Origin: Litsea cubeba
Lineage: Eukaryota; Streptophyta; Magnoliopsida; Laurales; Lauraceae
Assembly (NCBI GenBank): GCA_012931725.1
Contig: CM022951.1
Span: 38,983,949-39,047,948 of the forward strand
Direction of reading: 5' to 3'
Length of the DNA stretch: 64,000 nt
Shown here: positions 10,324-22,300 of the stretch, piece after piece
Layout: each line of letters opens with the position of its first letter
Position numbering within the stretch: the first letter of the stretch is position 1
The notes under the pieces: model-generated
The model's input: only the letters and a program-made list of their open reading frames with translations
Told to the model about the DNA's origin: nothing
Databases searched by the model: none
Program-made: the position numbers and the translations under genes

Positions 10324-11255
10324 TGTAAAACCGGCCTTAACACAGGCCCCGATAATCTCTCTATTAGATGTCCAAAGAAAAATGATTAATCTAGCAATTT
10401 TTCCTAAACCAGATTAACAGCAAGCAATCACACAAAAAGAAGAACACACGTATACGTGGAATACCCTACTCGGGGAAAAACCACAGGCCTTATCGTCTAG
10501 GCCAACAGACAACCAAGCACTAAAATAATTGAAAGTTACAAGAGAGAACTCACAACCATTTCCCATTTGCTAACTCAACCTAAGGACTGCGCTATCTTAC
10601 CAACTGCTCGCCGTACACCTTCGCTGTGCTTGAACAAATCACCTTGAATGCCTCTTCAAGGTGAATCTCCTTCATATGAGTAGAAGAAGAGAAAACCTCC
10701 AACGCTTAGAACTTCAGGGCAATAGACCAAAAGCTTTGGAGGAGAAATGATCTCTCTGAATGATATTAGGTTAGGGTTAAAATAGAGGTTCAAGAGTTGT
10801 CTTTGGACATGTATTTGTGCTCCATATATATGATTAGGTCATCTCAGAAACGGAGTAACACAAAAGAAAAGAAAAGATTTGTCGGATCCGAATTTTTCTT
10901 AGCCTAGCCGCTCGAGCGCATGTATGCGCGCTCGAGCGCATGAGGCTTCTGTCTCCCGCTGAGCCTTGCTGTCTGTACGCGCTCGAGCGGATTGATGTGT
11001 GCTCGAACGCTTGAAGCTTTTGTCTTGGTCTGTGAAGCAAACTGCCTGGGAGCAAATAGTTCCGTGCTCGACGCGCTTGTCTACTATCTTGGCTTGCAAA
11101 TCAAACTTCATGGGCGCGCTCGAGCGTGTGAAGCCATTGCCTAGCTTGATAAACACATTCTCTTGAAGCAGTCCTTCTAACAATTACATTGTAAAGCTTA
11201 TTTCCGATTTTGTCCATAACCCAACGAATTAGCCAACAAACTCATAATCCTTACA
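10324..11255 (-). repeat. Complete LTR, minus orientation (932 bp)
   Basis: On the minus strand it runs from TGTAAGGATTATGAG (11255) to GGCCGGTTTTACA (10324), with TG...CA ends. It is preceded by the purine tract GCAAAAGGGAGAGAT (11256-11270), which makes it the 3' LTR of a minus-strand element whose internal region is reduced to about 90 bp. A TATATATGG box on the minus strand near 10820-10830 fits U3. It belongs to the same family as the truncated LTR at 10036. Confidence 0.75.
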
Positions 11256-11373
11256 ATCTCTCCCTTTTGCAATTCATGGACAAAACAACCTAATTACAAA
11301 AAAGATCTACCCAAGAAAGGCATCCACAGATAAATTTCAACTGTTTCTTTATTGCACTTCTCTCAAATAAAAT

Positions 11374-11375
<2 letters not shown>

Positions 11376-11454
<79 letters not shown>
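11376..11454. repeat. (CT)n microsatellite, ~79 bp
   Basis: Uninterrupted CT dinucleotides, directly upstream of the first visible exon of the methyltransferase gene. Confidence 0.97.
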
Positions 11455-11456
<2 letters not shown>

Positions 11457-11595
11457 AAAAAAAGAATAAGTAAATAAAAAAAAAAGTCATGCACTAAACA
11501 GTAAACACATCTTTATGTGTGAAGGCCCTGTAAGTGTCTATATAGCCTAACACACCGAGAGGTGTTTAAACAATTTATTTCTTTTGTTGTGTCAG

Positions 11596-13332
11596 GTACG
11601 ATGCATTGTAAGGAATATTGTAAGGGATTGGGCAGCAGAGGTATTCACTTGAGACCATCTGGGCTTCATGATATGTGCAGCATCTCTTGGCAACCGTAAC
11701 ATTTTCTTTTGTTACTGCACTTTTCCCTCAGGGACAAGGAGAACGTGATCAGTGCTATAAGCCTATTCTTGAAGAACTTGATCGCCTGTTTCCTGCTCGA
11801 TGTAAGACCAGGTACACTATGACCAAGCTATCATAGACTTGTGAAAACCATTTTAATATGTTATGTCATGCTCATGCCTGTATTGTCAATCTTTGGAACT
11901 AGTGCCTCACTCCATGCTATGGGGGCACCTTTGACTTCTATGGCTATTGGTGTTTTGCAATGTTTGTGTTAAAAGCTCTAGAGTGTTAGAAATGAGTTTC
12001 AAGCTTTTTGCAATGTTTGTTTTAGAAATTATTTCCAGAGTGTTAGAATGAGTTTCAAGCGTTTTGCAATTTTTGTGTTAGAAATCAGTTCCAGAATGTT
12101 AGAACTGAGTTTCAAGGAGCTTTGTGTAGTTCTTGTATTCAATGACTTATTTCATCATCACCATCATCACCAGAGCCTTGTCCTAACTATGTTGGGTTCG
12201 GCTGCTTGAATTCTGTTTCTCCATTCCGGTCTATCCTGGGTATTCAGGGATGGACTTATTTCTATACATGAAATTGTAAGGATTATTTGTAAATGCAGAA
12301 TTTTTTTTTTTTTTAGTATGAATACAGAAGGATGCTGGCGCCCACACTAACATGGACGACCAGCAATCCTTTTCTCTTTCCTTTTCAATTTTCCTCTTGT
12401 TTTGTATTTTTCTCTCTTTTTCTGATAATTTTCAAGGATTTCTGGTTTTCTACAGAAAAATTGTAAATCCAAATTTTAACTTTACCTTGGTACTAGAGCC
12501 TTCTAATTAAGTAGAAGACTCATAAAAGAACACAAGTAGAAATATTTCACCCCAGTTTATACAAATTTCTACATGTTATAGGTTGTGCAACCTAGCTGAG
12601 GTTGCCGTTAGGATTTCTGCACCGTTCTATTCTGCTGACAGAGCAGTTTTCTAGGTGAATTTCAGCACCTGTTATGTGTGGATGAAAACAGGGTGGATTC
12701 ATGGTGAGTACAGTACATACCCAAATCCAAAATTGGATTGCCAATAAGGTCCCACACTTGAACCTGTGGTTTTAAAACTGAGCCAAGTCTGAGTCGACTC
12801 TGACTTGGTCTGGACAGAGTCAAGTTTGGGTTCGAGTTGAGTCGGCTCATTCCTTTTGTATTTGTTCATTTTTCTGCTTTTTTTTTTTTTGTAAGTTTAG
12901 CTCTTGATTAGGCCTGTAAGTCAAGCACCAATTGTTTTTGTTCCAGAAGATAAGGACCTTTTATCAAAAAAGAAAAAAAAAAGAAAAAGAGAAAAGAAAA
13001 GGACCTTTTATCTTCCCATGCAATTGCATTTCACCTTCCCTGCCTATGATGCCCACATACGGATAAGGGATACCACGATTGGTGGTACGACTCTACACTT
13101 TTGAAAACCTAGGACACATACGGATGTGGGTGCCCTAATTTTTTTCTTTAGATCACTATTGAATTAATGATATTATCCTTGTTTACATTCCTTTTTAAAT
13201 TTTTTTTATGTTAAGAAGTAAAAATGTTAAAAGAACTATACAAAATAATGAACTCGGTAAGCAGTATATCCTGAACTTGTACTCTAGAAGTATTAGTGCA
13301 GTGTTGGTTCGCCCACTTTTTTTTTTTTGTGC

Positions 13333-13371
<39 letters not shown>

Positions 13372-16300
13372 GTTTACTATACTTCTCTTATACTATAAGT
13401 TTTGGTGAAATGAATATAGTCATCTTTTAAAAAAAAAAAGGAATGAAGTATTAGTGCTGTATCGGTGTCAAGGTATTAGTGCTGTATCGGTGTCAAGCCC
13501 CAAAATCCGGATACCTCGACTCCCGAATTTTGTGGCACATGCCCACACAATTTGGCATGGGTTAAATCGTCGTAGCGGAGTTTTTTTTTTTAACATCAAT
13601 CGATGAGCACATCCAGTAATTCCCATTTAATTCGAATAAAATAATCAAATCTATAATGTTAAAACAACTTCCAAATTCTTCTTAAAGCAATTAGAGTCTA
13701 GGTCTTAAATAAACTGAAGAAAAATAAATTGAACTAATTAAAAGTTAAAACCTTTAGTACACCACCATAAACTTTAAAAATGAAATAAGTAAGAGAAGTC
13801 TATTCTACTATAAAGCTAATTAAACTCTCATAAGAGATTTGCATAGCTCCACACTTTTATCCTTACAGGGAACCTTGTGGTTCGTCGTCTTCTATAATTT
13901 TATTGTCCATATTATCATGGTCTACCTCATCATCTGTTAAAATGTTAAATATATTGGGATGAGTCATGAGCTGCATGTGCCCAGTAAGTTTTTAACCAGC
14001 GAACAATGCATACAAATAGGATAAGGAATCAAACTAATGAACATATTAATCAACAAAGTATGAATACAAGGAAAACTAACTAGAATTAACAAATGAATGA
14101 TGAAGCATAAACAAGATGAGTCGAAAGGTCATAAAACAAAGTAACAAACATATGCGTACAACTGATAACAAATGACCAAACTTGACACACCATACACAGG
14201 CACGTCTTACAAGCACATCTAGTGCATCCTCCACTAAAGCAAGGCCTAGTGCATAACCTCCTCTAAAAAAAAGGTTTAGTGCATCCTCCACTAAAGCAAA
14301 GCGTAGTGAGTAACCTCCACAAGAAAAAGATTCCCAGCAATCAGTGGCGCAGGGAGGGGGGTCCAGAAGGGGCAATTGCCCCTCCTGGATTTCGTTATTT
14401 CAATATAGGAGCAAAGTTTGGAGGCCTATTGATTTTTCATAATTTTGCCCCTCATTATCTTGGTCCTTTATAAAAAAGGAGAATTTAAAAAATCTTTGAG
14501 GCTACTTTTGTCCTTTGCTTGCTTACAAAAAAGTAAGTAAATCATCTCCATGTTTAAAGGAGAGTTTTTCTCTCCAAAGGAGTGGTTTCTCTATGGACAC
14601 TTTTTTTATTATTTTTTTATTGGTAACAGTAAATTTTCATTAAAGAGAAAGAAGGAACAACTCAGAAAAGAGAAACCAAAAGAACATCAAAGGTGCACCG
14701 GTACAAGAGAAATATACCAGCCACGAACCACAACTACATTACAGGAGCACTAAGAGTACAAGACCGATCTACCCCTTGCTTAGCTAGACAATCCGCCATT
14801 TTGAGATAATCCTTTCTTTAAAACTAGTTGGATTTCGGCTTATTGGGTATCCTTTGGATTGAAATAGGAGTTGGTCCCACTGTATTTACATTTAAAAATA
14901 TGATACGCTCAATCTTATGGTGGGACCAACTTCTATTAGAATAAAATTTGGGGAAAGTCCACTTAAGAAGAGGACATTTATTTTAAGTAGCATGAATAGT
15001 TGATTGTTTAGCTTTTGATAGCACTGGTTAATGGCCCATTAAATGATTACAAGCAACCAATTAATTACAGATTTTTATAAATTAATTATGTGTAGATTGG
15101 TTTACACTTCATCAATCCGATATAGGTCCTACTTTGATTAGAGTGAGATGCAACTCTCACTCCTAAAACAACAAGTAAATGATTATTTTGAGCAGTTTGT
15201 ATTCATTATGATAGCCCTATTATTTTTATATTTTAATTGACCTCAAAGTTTTGAACAATTATATTTTTAAATATTGGGGTGTTTTTAAATCTATGATTTT
15301 TTTAGATATAAGTATAAAATCCTGCAAAAGAATTATTTTTAAATGATAAGTTAAAAACAATAAGTCTAAAAAATATTATCGATCGCCTATATAAAAAAAT
15401 CTTTATTATACCCGTTGTTATCAACTATTGCTTGCCCCCTGGAAGAAAATCCTGGCTCCGCCATTGCCAGCAATCACCCTTAGAAATGGGCACTCCAGTA
15501 CAAGCCCCCGGCTGGTGCATTCTCATTAGCATGCTCAATGATATTGTAATCCCACAAAAAGGATATTGATGTCCCAAAAGGCCCCTTCATAGAATCATTG
15601 TGCTTGCTTGTCACATGATGGTGTCCAAACAAACCATCAAAGTAATCTGTCAAAATCGGGCCGATTTTGCAATCCCCTGGATTACAAATTTCTCAAATTC
15701 ATAGACAAATCACAGCACATATTTTCTGACCACACTTGGACAGAAATTGAATCACATAATAGAGTATCATGACAATGAGTCACAATTAGGAGTACAAGTC
15801 TGACTTAGAACATAACTGACTTGTGCAAGTCAATCTCCTAACAAGTACAGGATCTACTATGCTTTCAGACCTTTAGGTCTACACTCTACACCGCAATGAG
15901 TGGTTTCTTAAAGTCGATGTCCCATACCATATACCCCTTATATAACTGGTTTCTTAATTAAAGCACTCCCATTGATCACATATCTCTGGAAAATTTACAT
16001 CCCTTACCATAAACCTTCTGAATGTAACATGGTCCACAAAAGTACAATAAGCACCATCGTCGTGATTCATAAACATACTGCACTAACATGATATAGAGTC
16101 ATGAATCAAGGCTAAGGACTGCACATGTAACATGATTGTCATAATAAAGCCACAATTGGATAGCTATCAAGCATGCAACTTAATATTCAGATGAACTCAT
16201 GTGATTACTAAACCTGGTCAGAAAATGATCATATATCAGAAAATAAACCGTCCAAGTTTCAAGTAAGATGGATATCAGATGATTGAGCTATGAATTGACA

Positions 16301-19300
16301 AGTTTGCAACGCAAAACTACAATTTGATAAATCTCGCACCTATTATCATTGTTGCTGTCAAAGTTTTCATGAGTTCACCATAATTCAGTTGGACTCGAAA
16401 TTTGAGCCATAGCCATTAGACCCTCAGGGAATGTCCCCTGAATTTTTGTGCATTTTATTTCCTTCAATAACCCCTTGTAAACCGTGCATAAATTCGCATC
16501 TTACAATGCTGGAATTTTGGTTCAGCAGAGTCAGAAATCTGCGACAAAATCATCGTTTGTTGGAAAATCAGAACAACAGTTTTGACCCTTGATTGTAGAA
16601 AATTCATAACTAATTCTACAAAAATTCATTTTAACAAAATTCCACTTGGGTCTGAAAAATGACTTGACTTTCTAAAACTTCGTAGAAGAAACAAAAATCT
16701 GTTTCTATACAGATTTGTACAGAAATTCGCATAAAGTTGGGGTACAGGTTCTGCCTGGAACAGTTTGCACAGTTTTTAGAGAATTGGTCATATCTCAGTC
16801 AATTCAAATCAGATGATAATAAATTTTACATGCATTCTGTAGCTGACTGAACGATGAATCCAACTCATATTTTTCTGAATTAGTTTTGTTCAGTGAAAAC
16901 CTTAGTCAAACATGACTATTTTTGGCGAAAACCCAGAATTCTCTGTAAATCTCAAAACTAGTCCCAAATCACGTTTACATATTATATCTGAATCTAATGC
17001 ACATAATATGTCAAATCAAGGGTCTAATGTTGCTGCGAACAACTCGACACAAGATCTTAACCATTAGATCTCTATAAGAATATGAGGACAACAAGAATAT
17101 CAATTCAATCTAATCATGTGACATGATTTACATGCAAAATAAGGAACTAGAATGAAAAACATGATGGAATCAAAAGAGAGTGGGTCGTCCAGCCCCTAAC
17201 ACATTCAAATATAAAATTCAAGCCATTCTATCAAGAAAAAAATCATGAGAACAAACTAGATCTAGCATATCTAAAGCTCCATACAAGCATATCAATACAA
17301 ATGCAATCCAATTTGCCGCAAACCTTGTGTTCCTTGAACGGATCAAACACATTGAGGTTGACTGCCACTTTATAAGAGAAGCCTATGATGATGAAATCAT
17401 AATCATCATACTCCCTCATGGTCCTTCAGAGCTCCAAATTGCAAACATTGTCACCAATGCGTTACCTCAATATTGGAATTAATTTCTCATCAACAAATTG
17501 CTGGTTAACTCACAATCAATTTGAGGGGGATGTCAAAAGATATGGATCGACCCATGTGTACCCAGTTTAGTTCAGAATCTAAAATACCCTGTGCTATACA
17601 TAATTAGAAAGTGATTAGATTACCCCGATCAAAGGGGATTGTAATTTTTAGACTTTTTTGTATATTGATGATTGAATATTATAAACGAGATGGAAAGCTC
17701 CTCATGGAGGACCATGAAAGTGCGTATGATTTAAGTATTTTCTGTTAAGATATTTTGATACATACTGCCTGTTTGCCAATGGTGAGGAACAGTGAGGACT
17801 CACACCGTGGGAAGGTATTGACTTATATTGGAAACATGAGGGTGATTTTGTTCAAACACATTAATAATAATTCTCGTTATAACCCAAACTTGTCTCCACT
17901 TAAACTGGAAGCTTTCCTGTCCAATTTGCATCCAAAGCCCAGTTTGTTGGCTTTTAGGCTATCTAGTTTTCAGTTGAACTAATAAAGTAATCCAAGTTAT
18001 TATGAAATTTGCACTAACCAGTTCATGTAAGTTTCATTTCTTCTTAAAAATGGAGTGATGTTAGTTTTTCACCAGAAAATTACCTTAAGCTGCCTTTTAT
18101 ATTTCCCTTGAAAACATCTTTAAAAAGATCTTTTAGCAAACATCTCTCTTTTCTTCTATGGTTGGCACCTTAATTTTTATTCAGGAGGATTGGGTTCCGA
18201 GCAATATCATGGTCCTTCTCGCCTAATATGTGATGGGAAATGTTTATGGTTGTGACATTTTGAAATCTGAACTGAGTATGCTACTTAAATTGGAATGATG
18301 ATCAAGGTCTTAACTGTATTTTGAGATTAACCTTATCAACTGCTGATTGTAAATTTTTTAACTAAGATCCAGTACTATGTAATAGGTCTCCATGCTGTTT
18401 GGTCCCAGGAGCTGGACTTGGGAGGCTGGCGTTAGAGATTTCCTGTCTTGGTATGTATTTGGTGCTCAAACTGATATTACAAATTGCTACAGTATCATTG
18501 ACATCGTGTTGCTCTTGCAAAATATTAGTATCTATTTTTTTTCCTGAACAGGTTTTGTTAGTCAAGGAAATGAGTTCTCGTACTACATGATGATCTGCTC
18601 AAGTTTTATTCTTAACCAGTAAGAAACCTGTAAAGATCTTTTTAGTTGTTGTATGGTTGTTTTATTGTATAAAATACGCTTCTCTTTTCAGCACTCATTC
18701 TGCTCGGGAGTGGACAATTTATCCTTGGATTCATAGCAATTGTAATTCTCTTTCGGATAATGACCAACTCCGGCCTGTTGCCTTTCCAGATATTCATCCA
18801 GCAAGGTATTATTTTTCCGCAGTTTTATTTTTTTATCTTATATAGGTAGTAGAGGATGATTGTGATAAAGTTAACAAAAGTACAAAGGATACCTGGGAAA
18901 GGGATAAGCATTGGTACAATAGCATTATACTCAACACTACCAAAGCATAAGAACTACATAATAAGAAACAACTAAAGAAACATTCCTAATAACCCATTGT
19001 TTATCCAATGAATCTTGCATGCTTTTAGCTGATCTACCAAGATCCTGAAAGACTACTTGGATGGAAGAGGAAAAGGACTTTATCTCATTAAAATAGAACT
19101 GGAGTTTCCATGATCCCTTATCCAAGGACACCCCCCACGAGATGGCATTGGAAGAATCACTTTCCAAAATTAACTTTTCCTGTAATGAATGTGAAAAAAT
19201 CCAAAGAGCTTCTGCTTGTGCTGGTTCTGGGTTTAGTTAAGGGCCTTGGCTCCCATGGGCTGGTCCAATGGCTCCAAACTTGCGGCAATTCCTTGGATCT

Positions 19301-22300
19301 GAATCATCAGATCCTCATCTGCATCATTATGGAGGGCATGTCTTTCTCTTGCACTAAGTGTGGGTTATGTACAAGAATATTGATGAATTCTTCAGTGGTT
19401 TTGGATATCAGGGCAAGGACTGGATGGTATATCAATACTTACAACCAACCTTGTGTTTACAACCAACCTTGTGTTAGTAAGTTGCATTGAGCTGTGATGC
19501 AGCTTTTATCGGTTTGTCTGCATTAGCAAACCTAATAAACCTGGACAATGGCTATAGGTCTAATGATGAGAAACTAGGTGAAAAGTAATAATATCAGTGA
19601 TGATGATCTTCTTAATATTAAAATAATAAGAAAAATAATATTGATAATAACTAATAAGAAGTAACAGCAACAGCAGCAGCAGCATATATTATTATTAATA
19701 GAACACTAATTATTGCTTTAATTTTATTATTATAACTATTGTTATTGAGTGAATTTTTTATTTTTTATTGTTATTGAGTGACTTTTTTTATACTTTCATG
19801 AGTGCCATACTGATGGCAGCTAAATGCCTGACTAGCCCATTTATTCTGATTATTATTATTAAAAAAAAATTCTATGTCTATTTTCTTACACTGCCATCGA
19901 TGCCATCTTTACGGCAGCTTAACACCTGGTTATCCTGTGTGGGGCTTACCTTGGCCTAACCTGCTCATGCCCATTGATAGCTCAGCATTTAGGCAGGTTT
20001 CACCCTCTCCTCAGAAACAACTAGGGATTGGTGGACTTGGGTTGTCTACATGCATGCATAAAAATAAAAGGAAAAAAACACGTGTGAAAAATAAAAAAGT
20101 GAAAAGGAGGACGAGGAAGAAAAAAAGGAAAATTCAATTTTGGGGATATGTATACCATTGGGTTTACTATGTGTGAAATGTTGATATATTTCCTACACAA
20201 GATCAATCCAATGGAGTCACAATGGTTGTAGAGAAAATTAGGCTAGTGGCTACCAAGAAAAAAAATAGCATTGCGGTAGGTGTAGCAGCCTGTGGCCAAA
20301 ATATTAGGTAGTGGCGATACAGAGTGGTGTGAATCGAAAAAGTACTCAAAAGATTTCAAAAAAATATCAAAAAAATCCAAAACATTTGAAAATGTTAGAA
20401 TTTATTGTTAGTTTTCAATGGTAATTAATACAGGGGCATAATGGTCCCCTCATTGCATAGAGGTCCTGTATTGTTGTTTAATTATAAAATAATAGTATTG
20501 ATATATTTTTTCAGATGTAATCATGTTGGTTAGTTGTACCAACTTAGAAAGCAACAAAAATGCTTAAAACCAAACAGTATCATGAAGATGTCATCACTAT
20601 TATGCGTTTCGATATTCAACACAGCTGTAGAGTACACAAGATGTATAAATGTTTAAATAAAGTTTAAAGTTAGAACACAAATGACATAATAACTTCACCA
20701 AAACAAACAATGGACTTGGGACTTGAGAGTTCATAGTTTAGAAAGGAATACCTCTAATACCGAAGGGAGTGTCTGCCGAGATATATGGCATTACTGTCCC
20801 ATCCACGTCATTGCGATCATTGGTAGCCATTGCCACTGGTACCACCATATTGCATGTGCCCTCCATTTGGACCATATCCATATTGGGCATAGGGATCCTA
20901 GAACGCGAAGTTGTATGAACTTGGATCTGGATAGGCATATTGCCCATATGACCTGGATTCTGAAGATTGTTGTTCTGGTTCTTCTTGACCATATTTATAG
21001 TATGGTGATGGTCCATGTGTCCCGCACACTAAATATGGATCATGGTGATCATGGATCCATGTTGCTGTTTATTGCCCTCCAACATCCCCAGCTATATTTC
21101 CTTGCTCACCAAAGCCACCAGAAGTCAGTCTACACCGTACACAAACATGACTTGGCTCCATATGTGGGGGCTTCATCTATGGGAAACATAGATCTATGTG
21201 CTAGAATGCATTTCCAATTGATTCATTGAAGAAAAAAAATTGGAGAAATAAACACAACATGAAGAAATTCGGGAAAAAAATACCTAGAGAAATTGACCGA
21301 GTTGGGTCTACAGTGACTCAGACTCAGAATTCATTATGTTCATGGGGCACTACTCTATTAATGTTTTGCGAGTAAGGAGATGATCCAGGGAAGTTGTGAT
21401 CCTCACCATATTATTGTTTTGTTCATGGGTGTACAGTGACTCAGACTCAGAATTCATTAAATTCATGGGGCACTGCTCTATTAATGTTTTGCGAGTAAGG
21501 AGATGATCCAGGGAAGTTTTGATCCTCACCATATGCGTTCATTGGCATTGAGTGGTCCGTGTTATTAAATGCCATTTGATCTGAGGGGAGAACAGCTCCT
21601 TGTCTATCAACTGAATTGGATCCCAAAAATTCAAGCTATTATTCGGAACGGAATTGATCTGCCAATCACTTCCCGCGTGCTCTCTTGAATTTAAAATCAT
21701 TGAATCTCCTCTCCAGAAGCGAACTTCCATGAGAAACTCTACTGTGCCATCCACAGTACCTTGATTCCCCAAACCCATGGTACCCTTCCTGATTCAAACG
21801 TCGAGCACACCCCAATCCCAACTCGTGTGAGGGGCTGGTTTGCGACCTATGATGGAGGGATTTGTGGAAAAGAATCCAAACCCACATCATCTAGTTTTCT
21901 AAGCCTTAAATTAGGACTCGACAAGACTCGGCTGAGACCTATGCAACTCAATCGTGTTGAGCGACTTGACTTGGACTCAGCTTTGACTGAGTCTGGTCTT
22001 GAGTCTGCTTTTTTAATGTTCGGTATTAGTCAATATGGTTGCGTAGCGGCCGATATGGGTTGCCATGGTTGCTAGTGCCACTAGTATGCATTTCGTAGTT
22101 GTCAATTTTGTTCCATTCCGGCCGGAATTGGCTAGAACGTTCTGGAATTGGCCTTGGGCGGAACGGAATGACCTCTTAAAAGCTTCTGGTCCCAATTCCG
22201 GTTATTCTGATCCCAATTCCGGACCAATTCTGCCCCATTCTGGTCAAGGTTTCATACTTTCATTCATATGTAGTGAAAACTAGAAAATGGTCAATTATAG

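Noticed and set aside
10187..11183. Arg/Ser/Ala-rich frames on both strands
   Set aside because: They are translations of the palindromic GCGCTCGAGCGC motifs within LTRs.
13208..13408. Reading frame with a poly-glycine run
   Set aside because: The glycines come from the 36-base G homopolymer; no homology or context.
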